This document shows positions 35,602-44,945 of a DNA stretch of 64,000 bases, piece after piece (position 1 is the stretch's first letter; the number at the start of each line of letters is the position of its first letter). The stretch is from Thalassobacillus cyri. Lineage in GTDB: Bacteria > Bacillota > Bacilli > Bacillales > Halobacillaceae. The notes under the pieces are model-generated. The model was not told where the DNA came from and ran no database searches. It saw only the letters and a program-made list of their open reading frames with translations. The position numbers were made by a program, and so were the translations under genes. The DNA lies in the NCBI RefSeq assembly GCF_900107755.1, contig NZ_FNQR01000021.1, positions 1 through 64,000 on the forward strand. The letters are read 5' to 3'.

Positions 35602-35977
35602 GTTTCAATATCCTCCGGAAGATCAATGTTACTCGGTCAAAGAAATCTGTTGTTTCTCCTTTTTGTACTCGCTCCTTGATGGTTCTGCTGAATGAAATAC
35701 CTCTCACTCTCGTCCCGACTGATATGATATCGAGAGTCGTGGCCTCGATGTCTGGATTTCCTTCTGATATATAAACGACATAGACTTCCTGTGACAGATT
35801 TCCTTCCTTGCTCGCTGTCGTCATATCTCCGTAGACAATAAGAAAATAGTTGTTATCTGCAGGGAGCTCATCTTCAGCCGCTTCATCAACAAAAACCGGA
35901 AGAGTAAAGGTAGTGTTCAAATCGTTTACCAGTCTTTCTTGTTGCTCAGCCATATAAGCTTTCGCTTTTTCATTCAT
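35585..35977 (-). CDS. Tail terminator / minor capsid-type protein
   Basis: A 130-aa alpha/beta protein. Gene order (after the head-closure protein and before gp10-like and tail tube) points to the tail terminator that caps the tube. Sequence similarity is weak to my eye. 'VYVVYISEGNPDIEATTLDI' fits the fold's central strand. Confidence 0.65.
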   Translation of the reverse strand: MNEKAKAYMAEQQERLVNDLNTTFTLPVFVDEAAEDELPADNNYFLIVYGDMTTASKEGNLSQEVYVVYISEGNPDIEATTLDIISVGTRVRGISFSRTIKERVQKGETTDFFDRVTLIFRRILKHEYSL

Positions 35978-36335
35978 TCAGATCGCCAACTTCCTGCAAA
36001 AAAAAATAAAGATAACGTTTGCTGCTATCCCAGTCTACGGTGATGACGTCATATAGAATACTGTTTACCTTACATTTTAAAGACGACTTTTTCACGTTTT
36101 GGAAACCCGGAGGAAAGGGGGTCTTCACCTTCATATCCAGACTGGCATTCATCGATCCGGCCATTTGGTAATCCTCTTCTCGGGCATTCATTAACTTGAA
36201 AGCAAGTTTCCCTTCTGCTGCAAATACCTCTCCAATACGCTTCCGCGCTTGATTTCGCTGAGTCGTCAACTTTCCATAGTTAAGAAAGCCATCATTAAAC
36301 ACTTCATGAAGAGGTTTCTGTATTCGCCGCTTCAT
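35970..36335 (-). CDS. Head closure (stopper) protein
   Basis: A 121-aa protein that overlaps both neighbours, as connector genes usually do. The C-terminal beta-rich half ('KCKVNSILYDVITVDWDSSK') fits the SPP1 gp16-like stopper. Assignment is by position and length. Confidence 0.65.
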   Translation of the reverse strand: MKRRIQKPLHEVFNDGFLNYGKLTTQRNQARKRIGEVFAAEGKLAFKLMNAREEDYQMAGSMNASLDMKVKTPFPPGFQNVKKSSLKCKVNSILYDVITVDWDSSKRYLYFFLQEVGDLNE

Positions 36336-36615
36336 AAGCTTTCACCCCTTCACGGATAGATAGCTTCGAAAGTTCACTGGCGAAGTTAATTTCAAAAAGC
36401 TCCAAAGAGTGATTATAAACATAACGACCGTAGTCTAATAGTAGTTGCTGGGCGAACAAGTCCTCTGAATAATCAATAACGGTACCACATAACCCATCGA
36501 GATATGCAGCACCACGTTTGACATGTTTCAGAAGCTCCTCGTCTTCCTCACTCCAAGTTATTTTTAAATAACTTTTCAGCTCGTTAAGCAGGTATTGAAG
36601 CTGTGCTTCGGTCAT
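36304..36615 (-). CDS. Head-tail connector protein (gp6-like)
   Basis: A 103-aa helical protein. 'KITWSEEDEELLKHVKRGAA' and 'QLLLDYGRYVYNHSLELFEI' are typical of the gp6-like/adaptor family that binds the portal. It lies two genes downstream of the capsid protein. Confidence 0.82.
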   Translation of the reverse strand: MTEAQLQYLLNELKSYLKITWSEEDEELLKHVKRGAAYLDGLCGTVIDYSEDLFAQQLLLDYGRYVYNHSLELFEINFASELSKLSIREGVKAYEAANTETSS

Positions 36616-36629
36616 AAAAAAGCCACCCC

Positions 36630-36986
36630 CTATTCAGAAGGTGACTCATTTTTTTCCTGGAGTTTAAGGATAAGGGAGATACGCTCGTCCTCATTTTTTG
36701 TTTCACCTGGATCCCCACCAAATTCCTTGATTAAATCCTCTTGTTCCGCTTTGTTTTTCTGCCGAATATCCGTTTTGGTTAACTGCTTTGAACTTCCAGT
36801 TTCAACCTCTTTAATGAATACCCGCTTGTACTTCGGGTGTTCGTTGGATAGTTCTTCAATTCGTTCTTCAGAAGGTTCGTATCCTTCTCGCGGATACTGG
36901 TCACCTACCTGGTAAATTACCTGTTTATCGTCTTTGTCGTTAGGGTCCTTAGTATCCCGAAATCGATTTACAACTTCATAAGGCAT
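36630..36986 (-). CDS. Hypothetical phage protein between capsid and connector, 118 aa
   Basis: A highly charged protein. The N-terminal half ('GDQYPREGYEPSEERIEELS') is a small domain often found right after the capsid gene in Bacillus/Staphylococcus siphophages. The C-terminus is helical and resembles a HeH/Rho-N-like tail. Its role is unknown. A terminator-like hairpin is not seen, so it is part of the structural operon. Confidence 0.7.
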   Translation of the reverse strand: MPYEVVNRFRDTKDPNDKDDKQVIYQVGDQYPREGYEPSEERIEELSNEHPKYKRVFIKEVETGSSKQLTKTDIRQKNKAEQEDLIKEFGGDPGETKNEDERISLILKLQEKNESPSE

Positions 36987-37013
36987 AATTATATTGCTCC
37001 TCTCAGATTTTTA

Positions 37014-38447
37014 TTAAACCGCAGCAGCTGTAGTAACAGAAAGTGCAGAGCTCAAGTCAGACTCAAGGCCATTGGTTCCAATAGCTTTCACCTGATAGCT
37101 GTACGTAGTTGATGCAGTCAAGCCGCTATCGTTGAAGGTTGTAGCTCCAGTAGTACCGATGGATACACCGTCGCGGAATACTTCGTAACTTGCGATTCCT
37201 GTATCATATGCCACTGGGTCCCAAGCAAGCGTCATGCTTGTATCCGTTACATTAGAAGAAGCAAGATTAGCAGGAGCTGCAGGGTCGGCTGTTCCGAGAG
37301 CATTGATATCATAAACTTTGAAAGAATTATTATCCTTCGGACGACCATTTGCAAGCATTCGAGTGATATAAACCGTTTCATCTTCAAGGAAACGATATTC
37401 TGTAGAAGCTTTAACTTTTCGCTCCGATCCTACGCCCATGAAGTAATCTTTCGCCAGCCCCGCAACCAGTTTCCCTTGTGGCATAGCTACGGACTCAATG
37501 ATGGTGGCATCAATAGGTAAATTCGTCATAAACTGACCCGACGCATTACGATGAACAATTTGTTCAGCCAATTTATAGTTGTAGTCGTTTGGATTAACCA
37601 CCAAGATGATATTCCTAACCTTCCGCTTCCCTGCATTTGTTAAATCTCCGCGGATGGCATACAAAGATTTCACACTAAAGTCTGGAAGAACTGTTGCTTC
37701 TTTATCTGGATATTTCCCATTTACTACCGCTCCATCCAAGTCCTTGATCATACCGATAGGCTGATCTTCACCTGTGCCTGCAATGACTGCTTCCTCTAAC
37801 GCAATAGCAGACGCTTCTACCAAAACGGTACGAACGTATCGGTCCAGCCAACGCGGACCAAGTTCAAGCATGGCGTTTGCTACTGGAAGGAAAGCCGAAA
37901 GTTTATAGAGGTTGGTATCTACAGTTTCGAATCCTTCATCCAGCTGCTCTTTAATTGCATCAACAAGCTTACCCCACCAAGCGCTGTTGACATTACCTTT
38001 TTTAAGAATCCATTTTGTTACCCCAGTGGTATTTACAAAATTGATTTTCGCAAGGATAGGGTGCTCTGCAACTAACTCATCGAATACACGATCAATGACG
38101 GTGGCCGGTACTAACTTTTCTACTCCTGCAAAACCTGTACCATCAATTACCTCGTTGTAGTATTCAGTTTCTTCTTTTGTCAGCGAGTGGATTCCTCGTT
38201 CAGCAAGGACGCGCTCATCGTTGATTTGATCATTTACGAGTGTTTGTGCATCCTGAAGGATTTGTGTTTGAATCCCTTCTGCCATAGAGGTGAGAGCTTT
38301 TGCCATCTTATCTGAGTCACCGCTCTCCAACGCATTGGCGATATTTTGCTTCAATTCATTTTGTTGATTGTCTTCGCGATCCAGATTTTGAATCGCACCT
38401 CCAAAGTGTTGTAAATCGAGTTTTAATTTGTTTACCTTGTTACCCAT
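37014..38447 (-). CDS. HK97-fold major capsid protein with C-terminal FN3 domain
   Basis: A 477-aa protein. Residues ~1-125 form the scaffold-like delta region with 'LKLDLQHFGG' at the start. The HK97 capsid fold covers about 125-385 ('TGFAGVEKLVPATVIDRVFD', 'EEAVIAGTGEDQPIGMIKDL'). Residues ~390-477 form a fibronectin III domain ('SYEVFRDGVSIGTTGATTFN') in the same frame. That domain is a close relative of the one that the tail tube gains by frameshifting. It should project from the capsid surface and may bind host or environmental polysaccharide. The neighbouring ClpP-type protease gene indicates maturation cleavage of the delta region. Confidence 0.93.
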   Translation of the reverse strand: MGNKVNKLKLDLQHFGGAIQNLDREDNQQNELKQNIANALESGDSDKMAKALTSMAEGIQTQILQDAQTLVNDQINDERVLAERGIHSLTKEETEYYNEVIDGTGFAGVEKLVPATVIDRVFDELVAEHPILAKINFVNTTGVTKWILKKGNVNSAWWGKLVDAIKEQLDEGFETVDTNLYKLSAFLPVANAMLELGPRWLDRYVRTVLVEASAIALEEAVIAGTGEDQPIGMIKDLDGAVVNGKYPDKEATVLPDFSVKSLYAIRGDLTNAGKRKVRNIILVVNPNDYNYKLAEQIVHRNASGQFMTNLPIDATIIESVAMPQGKLVAGLAKDYFMGVGSERKVKASTEYRFLEDETVYITRMLANGRPKDNNSFKVYDINALGTADPAAPANLASSNVTDTSMTLAWDPVAYDTGIASYEVFRDGVSIGTTGATTFNDSGLTASTTYSYQVKAIGTNGLESDLSSALSVTTAAAV

Positions 38448-38477
38448 TTACTTATTCCTCCTCTAATTAAAAAGCTT

Positions 38478-39236
38478 CTATTTTGTAAAAGCGTTTAAGA
38501 AATTCTCAAATATTTTTGCATTCTTTTCAAAATGACCGGCTGGTGTTTCTTCTTGTGGATCTTCCTGAGTGTTTTGTGGCTTCACCTGAACTGCATACTT
38601 AGCAAGAATTTCATCCTTAGCGTTTTCGATAGGTTCTTCTTCCTCTTCCTCCAGATCGATTTCTTCAACCACCTCGTCCGCAAATCCGAGAGCTAAGCAC
38701 TCCTCGGCAGTTAAGAAGCTTTCTTCTCCAAGTAGCCGCTCCAACTCTGACTCTTCCCCGATAAAACGTTTCATGTAACTCTGTTTGACAGGTCCAGCAT
38801 CTATTTTAGATATGTCATCTGCAACTTTATGAAGTTCTTTTGCGTTACCCATGGCTATTGTCCAGGCGTTATGAATCATCATCATCGTATTGCTTGGCAT
38901 GATCACTTTGTCACCAGCCATTGCAATGACAGAGGCACCACTTGCAGCAAGACCATCGATATGAACAGTCACCTCTGCTTTGTGGTTTTTAAGGAGGTTA
39001 TGGATTGTAACTGAATCAAAAACATCCCCGCCTGGCGAATTAATGTGAACATGGATATGATCTTTGTCGATTGCATCAAGTTTCCTCCGGATATGACGGG
39101 CGTTAACATCACTGAACCAACCGCCGATAGCTCCATAAATGAATAGCTCAGCTTTATCTGCCGCTTCATTTTTGACTTCAAACCGACTATCCATATTTGA
39201 ATATTTTTTCATGACTTCATTCATGTTAATCGTCAT
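38478..39236 (-). CDS. Head maturation protease, ClpP-type
   Basis: A 252-aa S14-family protease. 'INSPGGDVFDSVTIHNLL' and the catalytic Ser in 'GLAASGASVIAMAGD' and His in 'TMMMIHNAW' are visible. It cleaves the capsid delta domain during procapsid maturation. The gene overlaps the portal gene by four bases, and the acidic C-terminal tail is typical. Confidence 0.93.
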   Translation of the reverse strand: MTINMNEVMKKYSNMDSRFEVKNEAADKAELFIYGAIGGWFSDVNARHIRRKLDAIDKDHIHVHINSPGGDVFDSVTIHNLLKNHKAEVTVHIDGLAASGASVIAMAGDKVIMPSNTMMMIHNAWTIAMGNAKELHKVADDISKIDAGPVKQSYMKRFIGEESELERLLGEESFLTAEECLALGFADEVVEEIDLEEEEEEPIENAKDEILAKYAVQVKPQNTQEDPQEETPAGHFEKNAKIFENFLNAFTK

Positions 39237-40381
39237 TTTCCTTCACCTCCTTTCAAGAATTTATTGATTTCCTCGTAGTTCTTTGTAATGAAGTATTCTT
39301 CTGCCCATGGTTCATCGATTGGCTCCTCATCAATCAACCGCTTATTATCATTAACGGAATGAGTTCCCGACGATAAGAACTTCTCAAGCGCGTTAGCCAG
39401 CTTGACTGGATCCACATACTTGATAAGCGAAGTATCGATTTTCATATAAGTACGAGCCAGATATTCTTCCTTGGTGTAAAACTTTCGATTGATTTCATCC
39501 TCGATTAGCTCAGCTATAGGTTCAATACAGAACATCAGAAAGTTATCTGTCTGGCCTTCGATATCCGCCAGATCTCCTTTAAGTAGTCCTTTTGGAATGT
39601 TGAACCCCATACTGACGAAATCAAAAATATCATCAACAATGGCCCGTATATCCCGGCTGGTCCTCCCGCTGTTGGACATACTTTGCATTTCTTCCAGCTC
39701 GCGTCCTTCTTGTTCTGGAAGTACAGCTGAATTTTCTGCAGTCATGAACCGCTTCAGCTGTTCATTGAACATATCCTCAAGCTTTTTCTGGTCCTCGTTC
39801 TTTGCTGAACGTATACCTCTCATTTTCAGCTTCGCCCGTAAAGCATTGGACCGCTTATAATAATTCATCGCAGAGGTCAGTAATTTGCCGTAACTGGCAT
39901 ACATACTATCAATTACGTTCTTGATCCGGTCATTGTTCAATTTGAAATGGAATACTTCACTCTCCATAAATGAACGGCTCAGCTGATAATTTTTGATGGT
40001 TACATTTTTATAAATGTTTTCAAAAAGAGCGTATTCCTTCACGTCAAATGACTCAGCTACATACAGTCGTTTGTTTTGCATGACCACCAAACATTCATTT
40101 TCCAACACAAGTTTCGATACAAACTCATGAAAAAATTCGCTACTATTCTGATTCTGATTCGGCTGCACATTGAACAAATAATAGTTATGGCTCTTTTTTT
40201 CTTTTCCTTTTTCAAACGTCCGGAATTTCGACCGGATTAACGTATTCGCGATTAAATTAATACACGATTGAATCGCTAGATTTTTATAATGATACTCCAC
40301 CCCAAGATCCACCCATACCGTCTGAAGGCTGGAGGTATCCGTCTCACTGGAGGTATAGCCAAACAATTCTTTTAATCCCAA
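39233..40381 (-). CDS. Phage portal protein (HK97 family)
   Basis: A 382-aa portal. 'DLGVEYHYKNLAIQSCINLI' and 'DIFDFVSMGFNIPKGLLKGD' are typical of HK97-type portals; 'FMMFCIEPIAELIEDEINRK'-like stem region is seen near residue 300. Twelve copies form the DNA channel at the head vertex. It lies between terminase and protease. Confidence 0.92.
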   Translation of the reverse strand: MGLKELFGYTSSETDTSSLQTVWVDLGVEYHYKNLAIQSCINLIANTLIRSKFRTFEKGKEKKSHNYYLFNVQPNQNQNSSEFFHEFVSKLVLENECLVVMQNKRLYVAESFDVKEYALFENIYKNVTIKNYQLSRSFMESEVFHFKLNNDRIKNVIDSMYASYGKLLTSAMNYYKRSNALRAKLKMRGIRSAKNEDQKKLEDMFNEQLKRFMTAENSAVLPEQEGRELEEMQSMSNSGRTSRDIRAIVDDIFDFVSMGFNIPKGLLKGDLADIEGQTDNFLMFCIEPIAELIEDEINRKFYTKEEYLARTYMKIDTSLIKYVDPVKLANALEKFLSSGTHSVNDNKRLIDEEPIDEPWAEEYFITKNYEEINKFLKGGEGK

Positions 40382-40393
40382 TATCTCACCCCC

Positions 40394-42049
40394 TTAAAAG
40401 AGCATTACATCAAATGGTTCCAGTGGTACCGGTTCATCTATCTCATTGTCAAGCACTAGCGCATGCAAAAAAGCGAAAAACCCATCGGTCTTCCGCTTTT
40501 CTTTGTCAATTTTGCAGTATTCCATATTCCCATTGCCTTTTTCATCCTTGTACACATTACCTACGTACCAGCGCATCAGTGGGTCGTCGCCAAACACGAT
40601 CGTATGATTGATGAACATATCATCTACCAGCGGGGATAGCATAGCATGTGTCGCCGGTCCTCTTCTCACGATTTCCACTTCAAATCCCGCTTCTTCCAGT
40701 TTGGGTTTCAGAATGGCTGCTCTATATTTATCCATCACTACCTTTTTGATATTAAAGGTATTCAACATATCGATAAACCAATTCACTACTCTGTCAGGAT
40801 CGATGGATTTTCCATATTCGATGGTACACAATTCTTTTTCTTTAGCGACCTCTATAATATCCGGATTAATGTCCTGCAGTTTCAAGGCGAGGTGATGAAT
40901 GAAAGTATGCTGATGCCAATACCGTTTACCCTCATTTTTAAAAAGTACGCCGACAGAACAAAAGTCACGAACGTCAGCAAAATCTAACGCACCTATCGCT
41001 TCTATGCCCGTCATATCTTCGGGTAGTGGCTGGTTAGTAGCCAATCGGTCTTCATAAGTGGCCACTTCTTTGCGCACATCCTCTTGAGGGCAATTCATCC
41101 GCTTCGTCATAAATTCCAGACGTAGTTGCGCGTTGATTTGCATGTCGTGATACTCCTGCTTCATTTCCTGCTGTAGATGCTCCAGGTAAGGGAAAGACGG
41201 ATTCGCCTTTTCCCACTTGCTCAAATCATCCACCTCTGATTCATCATCTAGTTTACAGATGAAAGGGAATAAGGTGGATTCCGGCAGCTCTTTATTGAGT
41301 ACCATCTGGGATTCAGCTTTTAGATCGTCCAAAACCCCACCTCTTACATAACCATCCGTAGTAATGAAAAATGTACGTGGATCCTTTTTCTTCCCTAAAC
41401 CAGAGGTGAATACTTTTACGTTGCTGTAATCCTCGTATTCATGAATCTCATCGAAAATGACCGCTCCGGTACGCTTGCCATCCTTGGTCCTCGCATTGGA
41501 AGTATTGTACTCCAATTTGGATTTTGTTTTTCGGTGCTGAATGAGCATCTTGGAATAATAGAAAATTTTCTTCATCTTCTTTTGTCTGGATGGATCGTCA
41601 ATCACATCGTACACATCTTCAAAAGAAGTTTTTGCCTGCTTTTCGGAAGTGGCCACTATATCAATGTCATATCGATTGATTCCATGGTGATTGCTCATCA
41701 TGTAAAAACCATTATAAGAAATGTATCCATTTTTACCCGCGCCACGACCAAGCTCCATCAAGTAACGGTTGAACATCAACCGGCCATCTTCATAGCGAAC
41801 GCCATATATAAAAGCATTACAAAACCGCTGCCATGCCAATAATTCAAAAAAGTAGGGCTCTGGTTTTTTTACCGAATCCTCTATGGCTTCTACATCGATA
41901 ACGACTCCTGGCTGGTCCAGTTTCCACCTCAGGAATTCCATCAGCTGCTTTTGTTCTTTACAAGCTTCTACTCTTCCCTGTTCCACCATCTCCATGTAGT
42001 CATCGATATAAGGATGATACTTATATGTCCTCGTATTCATCTGCATCAT
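40394..42049 (-). CDS. terL: Terminase large subunit
   Basis: A 551-aa packaging ATPase/nuclease. The Walker A-like 'ELGRGAGKNGYISY' and Walker B 'GAVIFDEIHEYED' are visible, followed by the RNase H-like nuclease with 'IGALDFADVRDF'. This is the Terminase_1 family of cos-type Gram-positive phages, often paired with P27-type small subunits and an HNH nuclease, as here. The start region overlaps the small-subunit gene by 29 bases. Confidence 0.95.
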   Translation of the reverse strand: MMQMNTRTYKYHPYIDDYMEMVEQGRVEACKEQKQLMEFLRWKLDQPGVVIDVEAIEDSVKKPEPYFFELLAWQRFCNAFIYGVRYEDGRLMFNRYLMELGRGAGKNGYISYNGFYMMSNHHGINRYDIDIVATSEKQAKTSFEDVYDVIDDPSRQKKMKKIFYYSKMLIQHRKTKSKLEYNTSNARTKDGKRTGAVIFDEIHEYEDYSNVKVFTSGLGKKKDPRTFFITTDGYVRGGVLDDLKAESQMVLNKELPESTLFPFICKLDDESEVDDLSKWEKANPSFPYLEHLQQEMKQEYHDMQINAQLRLEFMTKRMNCPQEDVRKEVATYEDRLATNQPLPEDMTGIEAIGALDFADVRDFCSVGVLFKNEGKRYWHQHTFIHHLALKLQDINPDIIEVAKEKELCTIEYGKSIDPDRVVNWFIDMLNTFNIKKVVMDKYRAAILKPKLEEAGFEVEIVRRGPATHAMLSPLVDDMFINHTIVFGDDPLMRWYVGNVYKDEKGNGNMEYCKIDKEKRKTDGFFAFLHALVLDNEIDEPVPLEPFDVMLF

Positions 42050-42377
42050 CTTCAGGGTTATTTCTCAGGGAAATTTCAACCAGCTTGATCAGTTTATCGT
42101 AAGCAGCTGTGTAGCGATTCATCGTAGTGTTATACGATTTTTGAGCAGGGTTCTCAATCAGCATTTTCTGTGAGCCATTTTTGTAAGTGTAAGTAGGACC
42201 CTTGGTTTTTATCGTTTCCTCAAGAATCTCCAACTGGATGGTCATAAACGCTAAACGCTCGATTAATTCCTTCACAGCTTCCCGAACACTTTCAGGCATA
42301 TCGATCACAATGGAGTTGAGTCGATCGATTTCCTCCTGGATCATTTCGTTTTGTTTCACTTTGCTAGGTTTTGCCAT
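42021..42377 (-). CDS. terS: P27-family terminase small subunit
   Basis: A 118-aa helical protein. 'ERLAFMTIQLEILEETIKTK' and 'NPAQKSYNTTMNRYTAAYDK' are typical of the phage terminase P27 family. It recognises the packaging site and recruits TerL. The C-terminal acidic tail overlaps the terL start. Confidence 0.9.
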   Translation of the reverse strand: MAKPSKVKQNEMIQEEIDRLNSIVIDMPESVREAVKELIERLAFMTIQLEILEETIKTKGPTYTYKNGSQKMLIENPAQKSYNTTMNRYTAAYDKLIKLVEISLRNNPEDDADEYEDI

Positions 42378-42475
42378 TCACCCCACCCCTCTCTCATGCG
42401 CGAAAAAGTGAAAAATGTTTTTTCCGTTCTCCCTCCCCCCGTTTCAAGGGTCTCCCAAAAATCGCAAAACTGTTT

Positions 42476-42490
42476 GACCGGGGGGTGTTA
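42476..42490. other. Candidate cos site core
   Basis: The 155-bp gap between terS and the HNH gene contains GACCGGGGGGTG, preceded by CCCTCCCCCCG at about 42430. GC-rich stretches in an AT-rich gap beside HNH and terS are typical of cos sites with 3' overhangs. Position and composition only. Confidence 0.4.
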
Positions 42491-42532
42491 TTTATTTTTA
42501 TGACAGTGACTCATACCATTTGTTCTTCACCA

Positions 42533-42859
42533 CTACCACCTCTCCTCATTCAGGAACTTAGGCTTCTTCTTTCGAATGTACTTCTCCAGTCTCTTATGTT
42601 CTTTGTTATGACAATTGATGCAGATGGCTTCCAAATTATCCAATATAAGTGCCAGCTGTGGAAACTGCTTCACCTCTTTGATATGATGCACGTTCTGCGC
42701 TGGCTCGACTCTCCCCTGTCGTTTACATTCTTGGCATTCATAGTTATCCCTTTTTAAAGCAGCAGTTCTTAAATCTCTCCAGGCTTTACTCTGGTAGAAC
42801 TTCACCAGGTTGTCTTGGTTTATTAGTTGTTGAATTTTATGTAACTCGATTTTGATCAC
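42533..42859 (-). CDS. HNH endonuclease of the packaging module
   Basis: A 108-aa HNH nuclease. 'ECQECKRQGRVEPAQNVHHI' and 'DNLEAICINCHNKEHKR' give the two CxxC zinc pairs and the catalytic His-His. In cos phages such HNH proteins next to terS/terL are required for cos cleavage. It is the first gene of the late/packaging operon after the accessory cluster. Confidence 0.9.
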   Translation of the reverse strand: MIKIELHKIQQLINQDNLVKFYQSKAWRDLRTAALKRDNYECQECKRQGRVEPAQNVHHIKEVKQFPQLALILDNLEAICINCHNKEHKRLEKYIRKKKPKFLNEERW

Positions 42860-42920
42860 CTTCTGTCATATAAAATGACACCCCTTAATGGAGTGTCAAA
42901 TATGCTAAATTACTTGTTAA

Positions 42921-43493
42921 TCATCCTTCCCCAGCAAGCCTAAGGTGTCTTTGGAATGCTTCTTCATTTTGTACCACTTTCCAATACTCAATAGTTCTTT
43001 GCTCTGCGAGTATTTCTCGCTCTAATTGTCTTCCTTCAGATGTAGGACTCATAGAAGTGATCAATTCCATCACGATTTGAGTCAGAGGCTGACCGATGGC
43101 TTCTTTAAAATTAAAACCGAGTAATTGAAGTATATTAAATGTGTCTTTAGACAACAAAGGTTTAAATAACTCAATGGCTTCTTTGGCTTTTTCCGCATCA
43201 GTATCACTACTTTTGCTTAATAATTCTTCTAATAAAGGTACTATACTCTCTGTAATGAATTCAATATCTTCATCTGAAATCTTTTGAGCTATCAGCTGTT
43301 CCTCATAAACTCTTATAGTTTGTATTAACTCATTCTTGTCAGCAATTAACTCATTGATAATTTCTCCAAGTTTATTTACAGCTTCTTCCTTATCTTTTGA
43401 TTCTCTAATAAATTTTACCTTGTCAAAAATCGCTTGTGCACTTGTTTTTCCTACATAGGTTCCTGCTTTAATAAGTTCTGGATTTATATCCAT
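42921..43493 (-). CDS. Accessory-cluster protein, 190 aa, helical
   Basis: The ATG at 43493 has AAGGAG upstream. The protein is almost all helical, beginning 'DINPELIKAGTYVGKTSAQA' and rich in Glu/Lys, with no membrane segment. I recognise no domain. A copy of the shared 36-nt upstream element lies at 43513-43548. Adjacent genes encode membrane and coiled-coil proteins. Possible roles are superinfection immunity or anti-phage defence, but this is inferred only from location and expression pattern. Confidence 0.65.
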   Translation of the reverse strand: MDINPELIKAGTYVGKTSAQAIFDKVKFIRESKDKEEAVNKLGEIINELIADKNELIQTIRVYEEQLIAQKISDEDIEFITESIVPLLEELLSKSSDTDAEKAKEAIELFKPLLSKDTFNILQLLGFNFKEAIGQPLTQIVMELITSMSPTSEGRQLEREILAEQRTIEYWKVVQNEEAFQRHLRLAGEG

Positions 43494-43512
43494 ATTAATC
43501 TCCTTCCTCTCA

Positions 43513-43548
43513 TCTACATAATTCGATAAATAGGAAGGTATTTCCTGC
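43513..43548 (-). promoter_or_regulatory. Shared accessory-gene upstream element, copy A
   Basis: On the - strand it runs GCAGGAAATACCTTCCT ... ATTATGTAGA (36 nt). It contains the inverted repeat AGGAA-N5-TTCCT and ends about 20 bases before the ATG of the 190-aa gene. Related copies are at 44846, 45560 and 23101. Confidence 0.6.
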
Positions 43549-43566
43549 AAAGCTATGGTCTCCACA

Positions 43567-44004
43567 TTATCCTCGAAAGATTATTGCATCTCTAATACAT
43601 TTTAGAACCACCTGTAAATCTGTGTCTTCGATATGTTCTTCATCTAAAATAAATTTTTCCCCTGAATCCATGGTAATAATTAATGATTTAATACTTGAAA
43701 ACTTTTTAGTTCCCATATAAAACAATCCGGATAGAAATGATAAAGTGCCAATAATAGCTAGAGTCTCATTGTCTGAATACTGTCCAAAGAGATAAAACAA
43801 TATCCCACCACCCAATAATCCATTAGGAGGATCGACTTCTTCTTTATCTATTATTACTGAGCTAATAGCCTTTGTCGAAATTATAGTATTGTTGTATTCA
43901 ATTACAGCAGATGTGATTTTAATATGGGAATTTTCAAAAAAGGCATGTTCTTCTAATTGACTTGTAACGTTAACTACACTCAAGGCTAACATCCCCAATA
44001 GCAA
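43567..44004 (-). CDS. Accessory-cluster membrane protein (DUF6232-like?)
   Basis: About 145 aa, with a membrane hairpin near 60-95 ('LLGGGILFYLFG', 'IGTLSFLSGLFYMG') flanked by beta-rich soluble parts. The layout, with an N-terminal PH-like strand region, two helices and a C-terminal half, resembles DUF6232 proteins found in defence and mobile contexts; the match is tentative. The start is uncertain (TTG 44004 after GGTG; later ATG possible). There is no shared upstream element directly before it. Confidence 0.5.
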   Translation of the reverse strand: MLLGMLALSVVNVTSQLEEHAFFENSHIKITSAVIEYNNTIISTKAISSVIIDKEEVDPPNGLLGGGILFYLFGQYSDNETLAIIGTLSFLSGLFYMGTKKFSSIKSLIITMDSGEKFILDEEHIEDTDLQVVLKCIRDAIIFRG

Positions 44005-44076
44005 ATATTTTCACCTTTAATATCTTCTCTTATAGGTGGCAAACGTACCACAACTTTTAGGGTTTAAAGAAACGTC

Positions 44077-44820
44077 TTATCCAACATGAAATACCCCTAG
44101 AAATTTAGCCTTATTACTATCTAAATTCTCATTAATAATTTTATAGATATCTTCATGAGATATTTCCTTATAACTTTGTATATCAAGATGCACTTCATGA
44201 ATCACTGAATTGTAGACTAGGTCATTCTTTACCGATACTCTAAAAGAAGTTTTTCTTATCATTGGGTTACTCATCAATACGCTAATGAACTCTCCTAAAT
44301 CAAATTCTTCATTATATAAAATAAATTTTAGTAAAAACTTTCGCCTCTTCAGTTTTGATTGATAATCAGAATTAATGTTTTCAATCGCTTCCTTAAATTC
44401 CTTTTTTATAGACTTTATATCTTCTGTATCATCGATATTTTTATCTTCCAACTTTTCAGCCTTTTCAGTATATTCATCAATTGTTTTCTCATATTTTTCA
44501 ACAGTTTTTAACAAGTCTTCCCTCAAACCATTTAACGAAACTATCTCATTAGTTACCTTATTCATCTCTTTTAATAAATCACTGCTTTGTCTAGAGCTTT
44601 CATTTGAGTGTATAAAAGAAAAGAATATTGCTATAACAGCAAGTAATATTGATAAGAAGGTACTTCCTAGGGATATCTGATTTAACAAAGTTTCAGGATT
44701 TGAAGTTCTCCACGCAACAATTACTGAAATGAAGACTATTAAAATGAATATCCAGTAAACCAAATCCTTTTTACTCGGAAAATCTTTTTTGATATAGTTG
44801 TTCTTCCTATTATAATCCAT
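44077..44820 (-). CDS. Accessory-cluster protein with two membrane helices and a coiled coil
   Basis: A 247-aa protein. Two membrane helices (about 20-40 and 50-70) are followed by a long coiled coil (about 75-150) and a C-terminal alpha/beta domain (155-247). The design of an N-terminal membrane hairpin plus cytoplasmic sensor/effector is common in bacterial immunity proteins. I recognise no family or catalytic motif. A copy of the shared element lies just upstream at 44846-44881. Confidence 0.65.
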   Translation of the reverse strand: MDYNRKNNYIKKDFPSKKDLVYWIFILIVFISVIVAWRTSNPETLLNQISLGSTFLSILLAVIAIFFSFIHSNESSRQSSDLLKEMNKVTNEIVSLNGLREDLLKTVEKYEKTIDEYTEKAEKLEDKNIDDTEDIKSIKKEFKEAIENINSDYQSKLKRRKFLLKFILYNEEFDLGEFISVLMSNPMIRKTSFRVSVKNDLVYNSVIHEVHLDIQSYKEISHEDIYKIINENLDSNKAKFLGVFHVG

Positions 44821-44845
44821 AAAATAACTCCCTGAATTTTCTTTT

Positions 44846-44881
44846 TCTACATATTTCTACAATAGGAAGTATATTACCTGC
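44846..44881 (-). promoter_or_regulatory. Shared accessory-gene upstream element, copy B
   Basis: On the - strand it starts GCAGGTAATATACTTCCTAT and ends ATATGTAGA, the same 36-nt length as copy A with about three quarters of positions identical. It lies 25 bases before the ATG of the 247-aa gene. Confidence 0.55.
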
Positions 44882-44945
44882 TATATTTTATATTTTATCT
44901 CCATGAGCTCCTGACCGAAAAAGAACACCCCAACGGAACGCCCTC

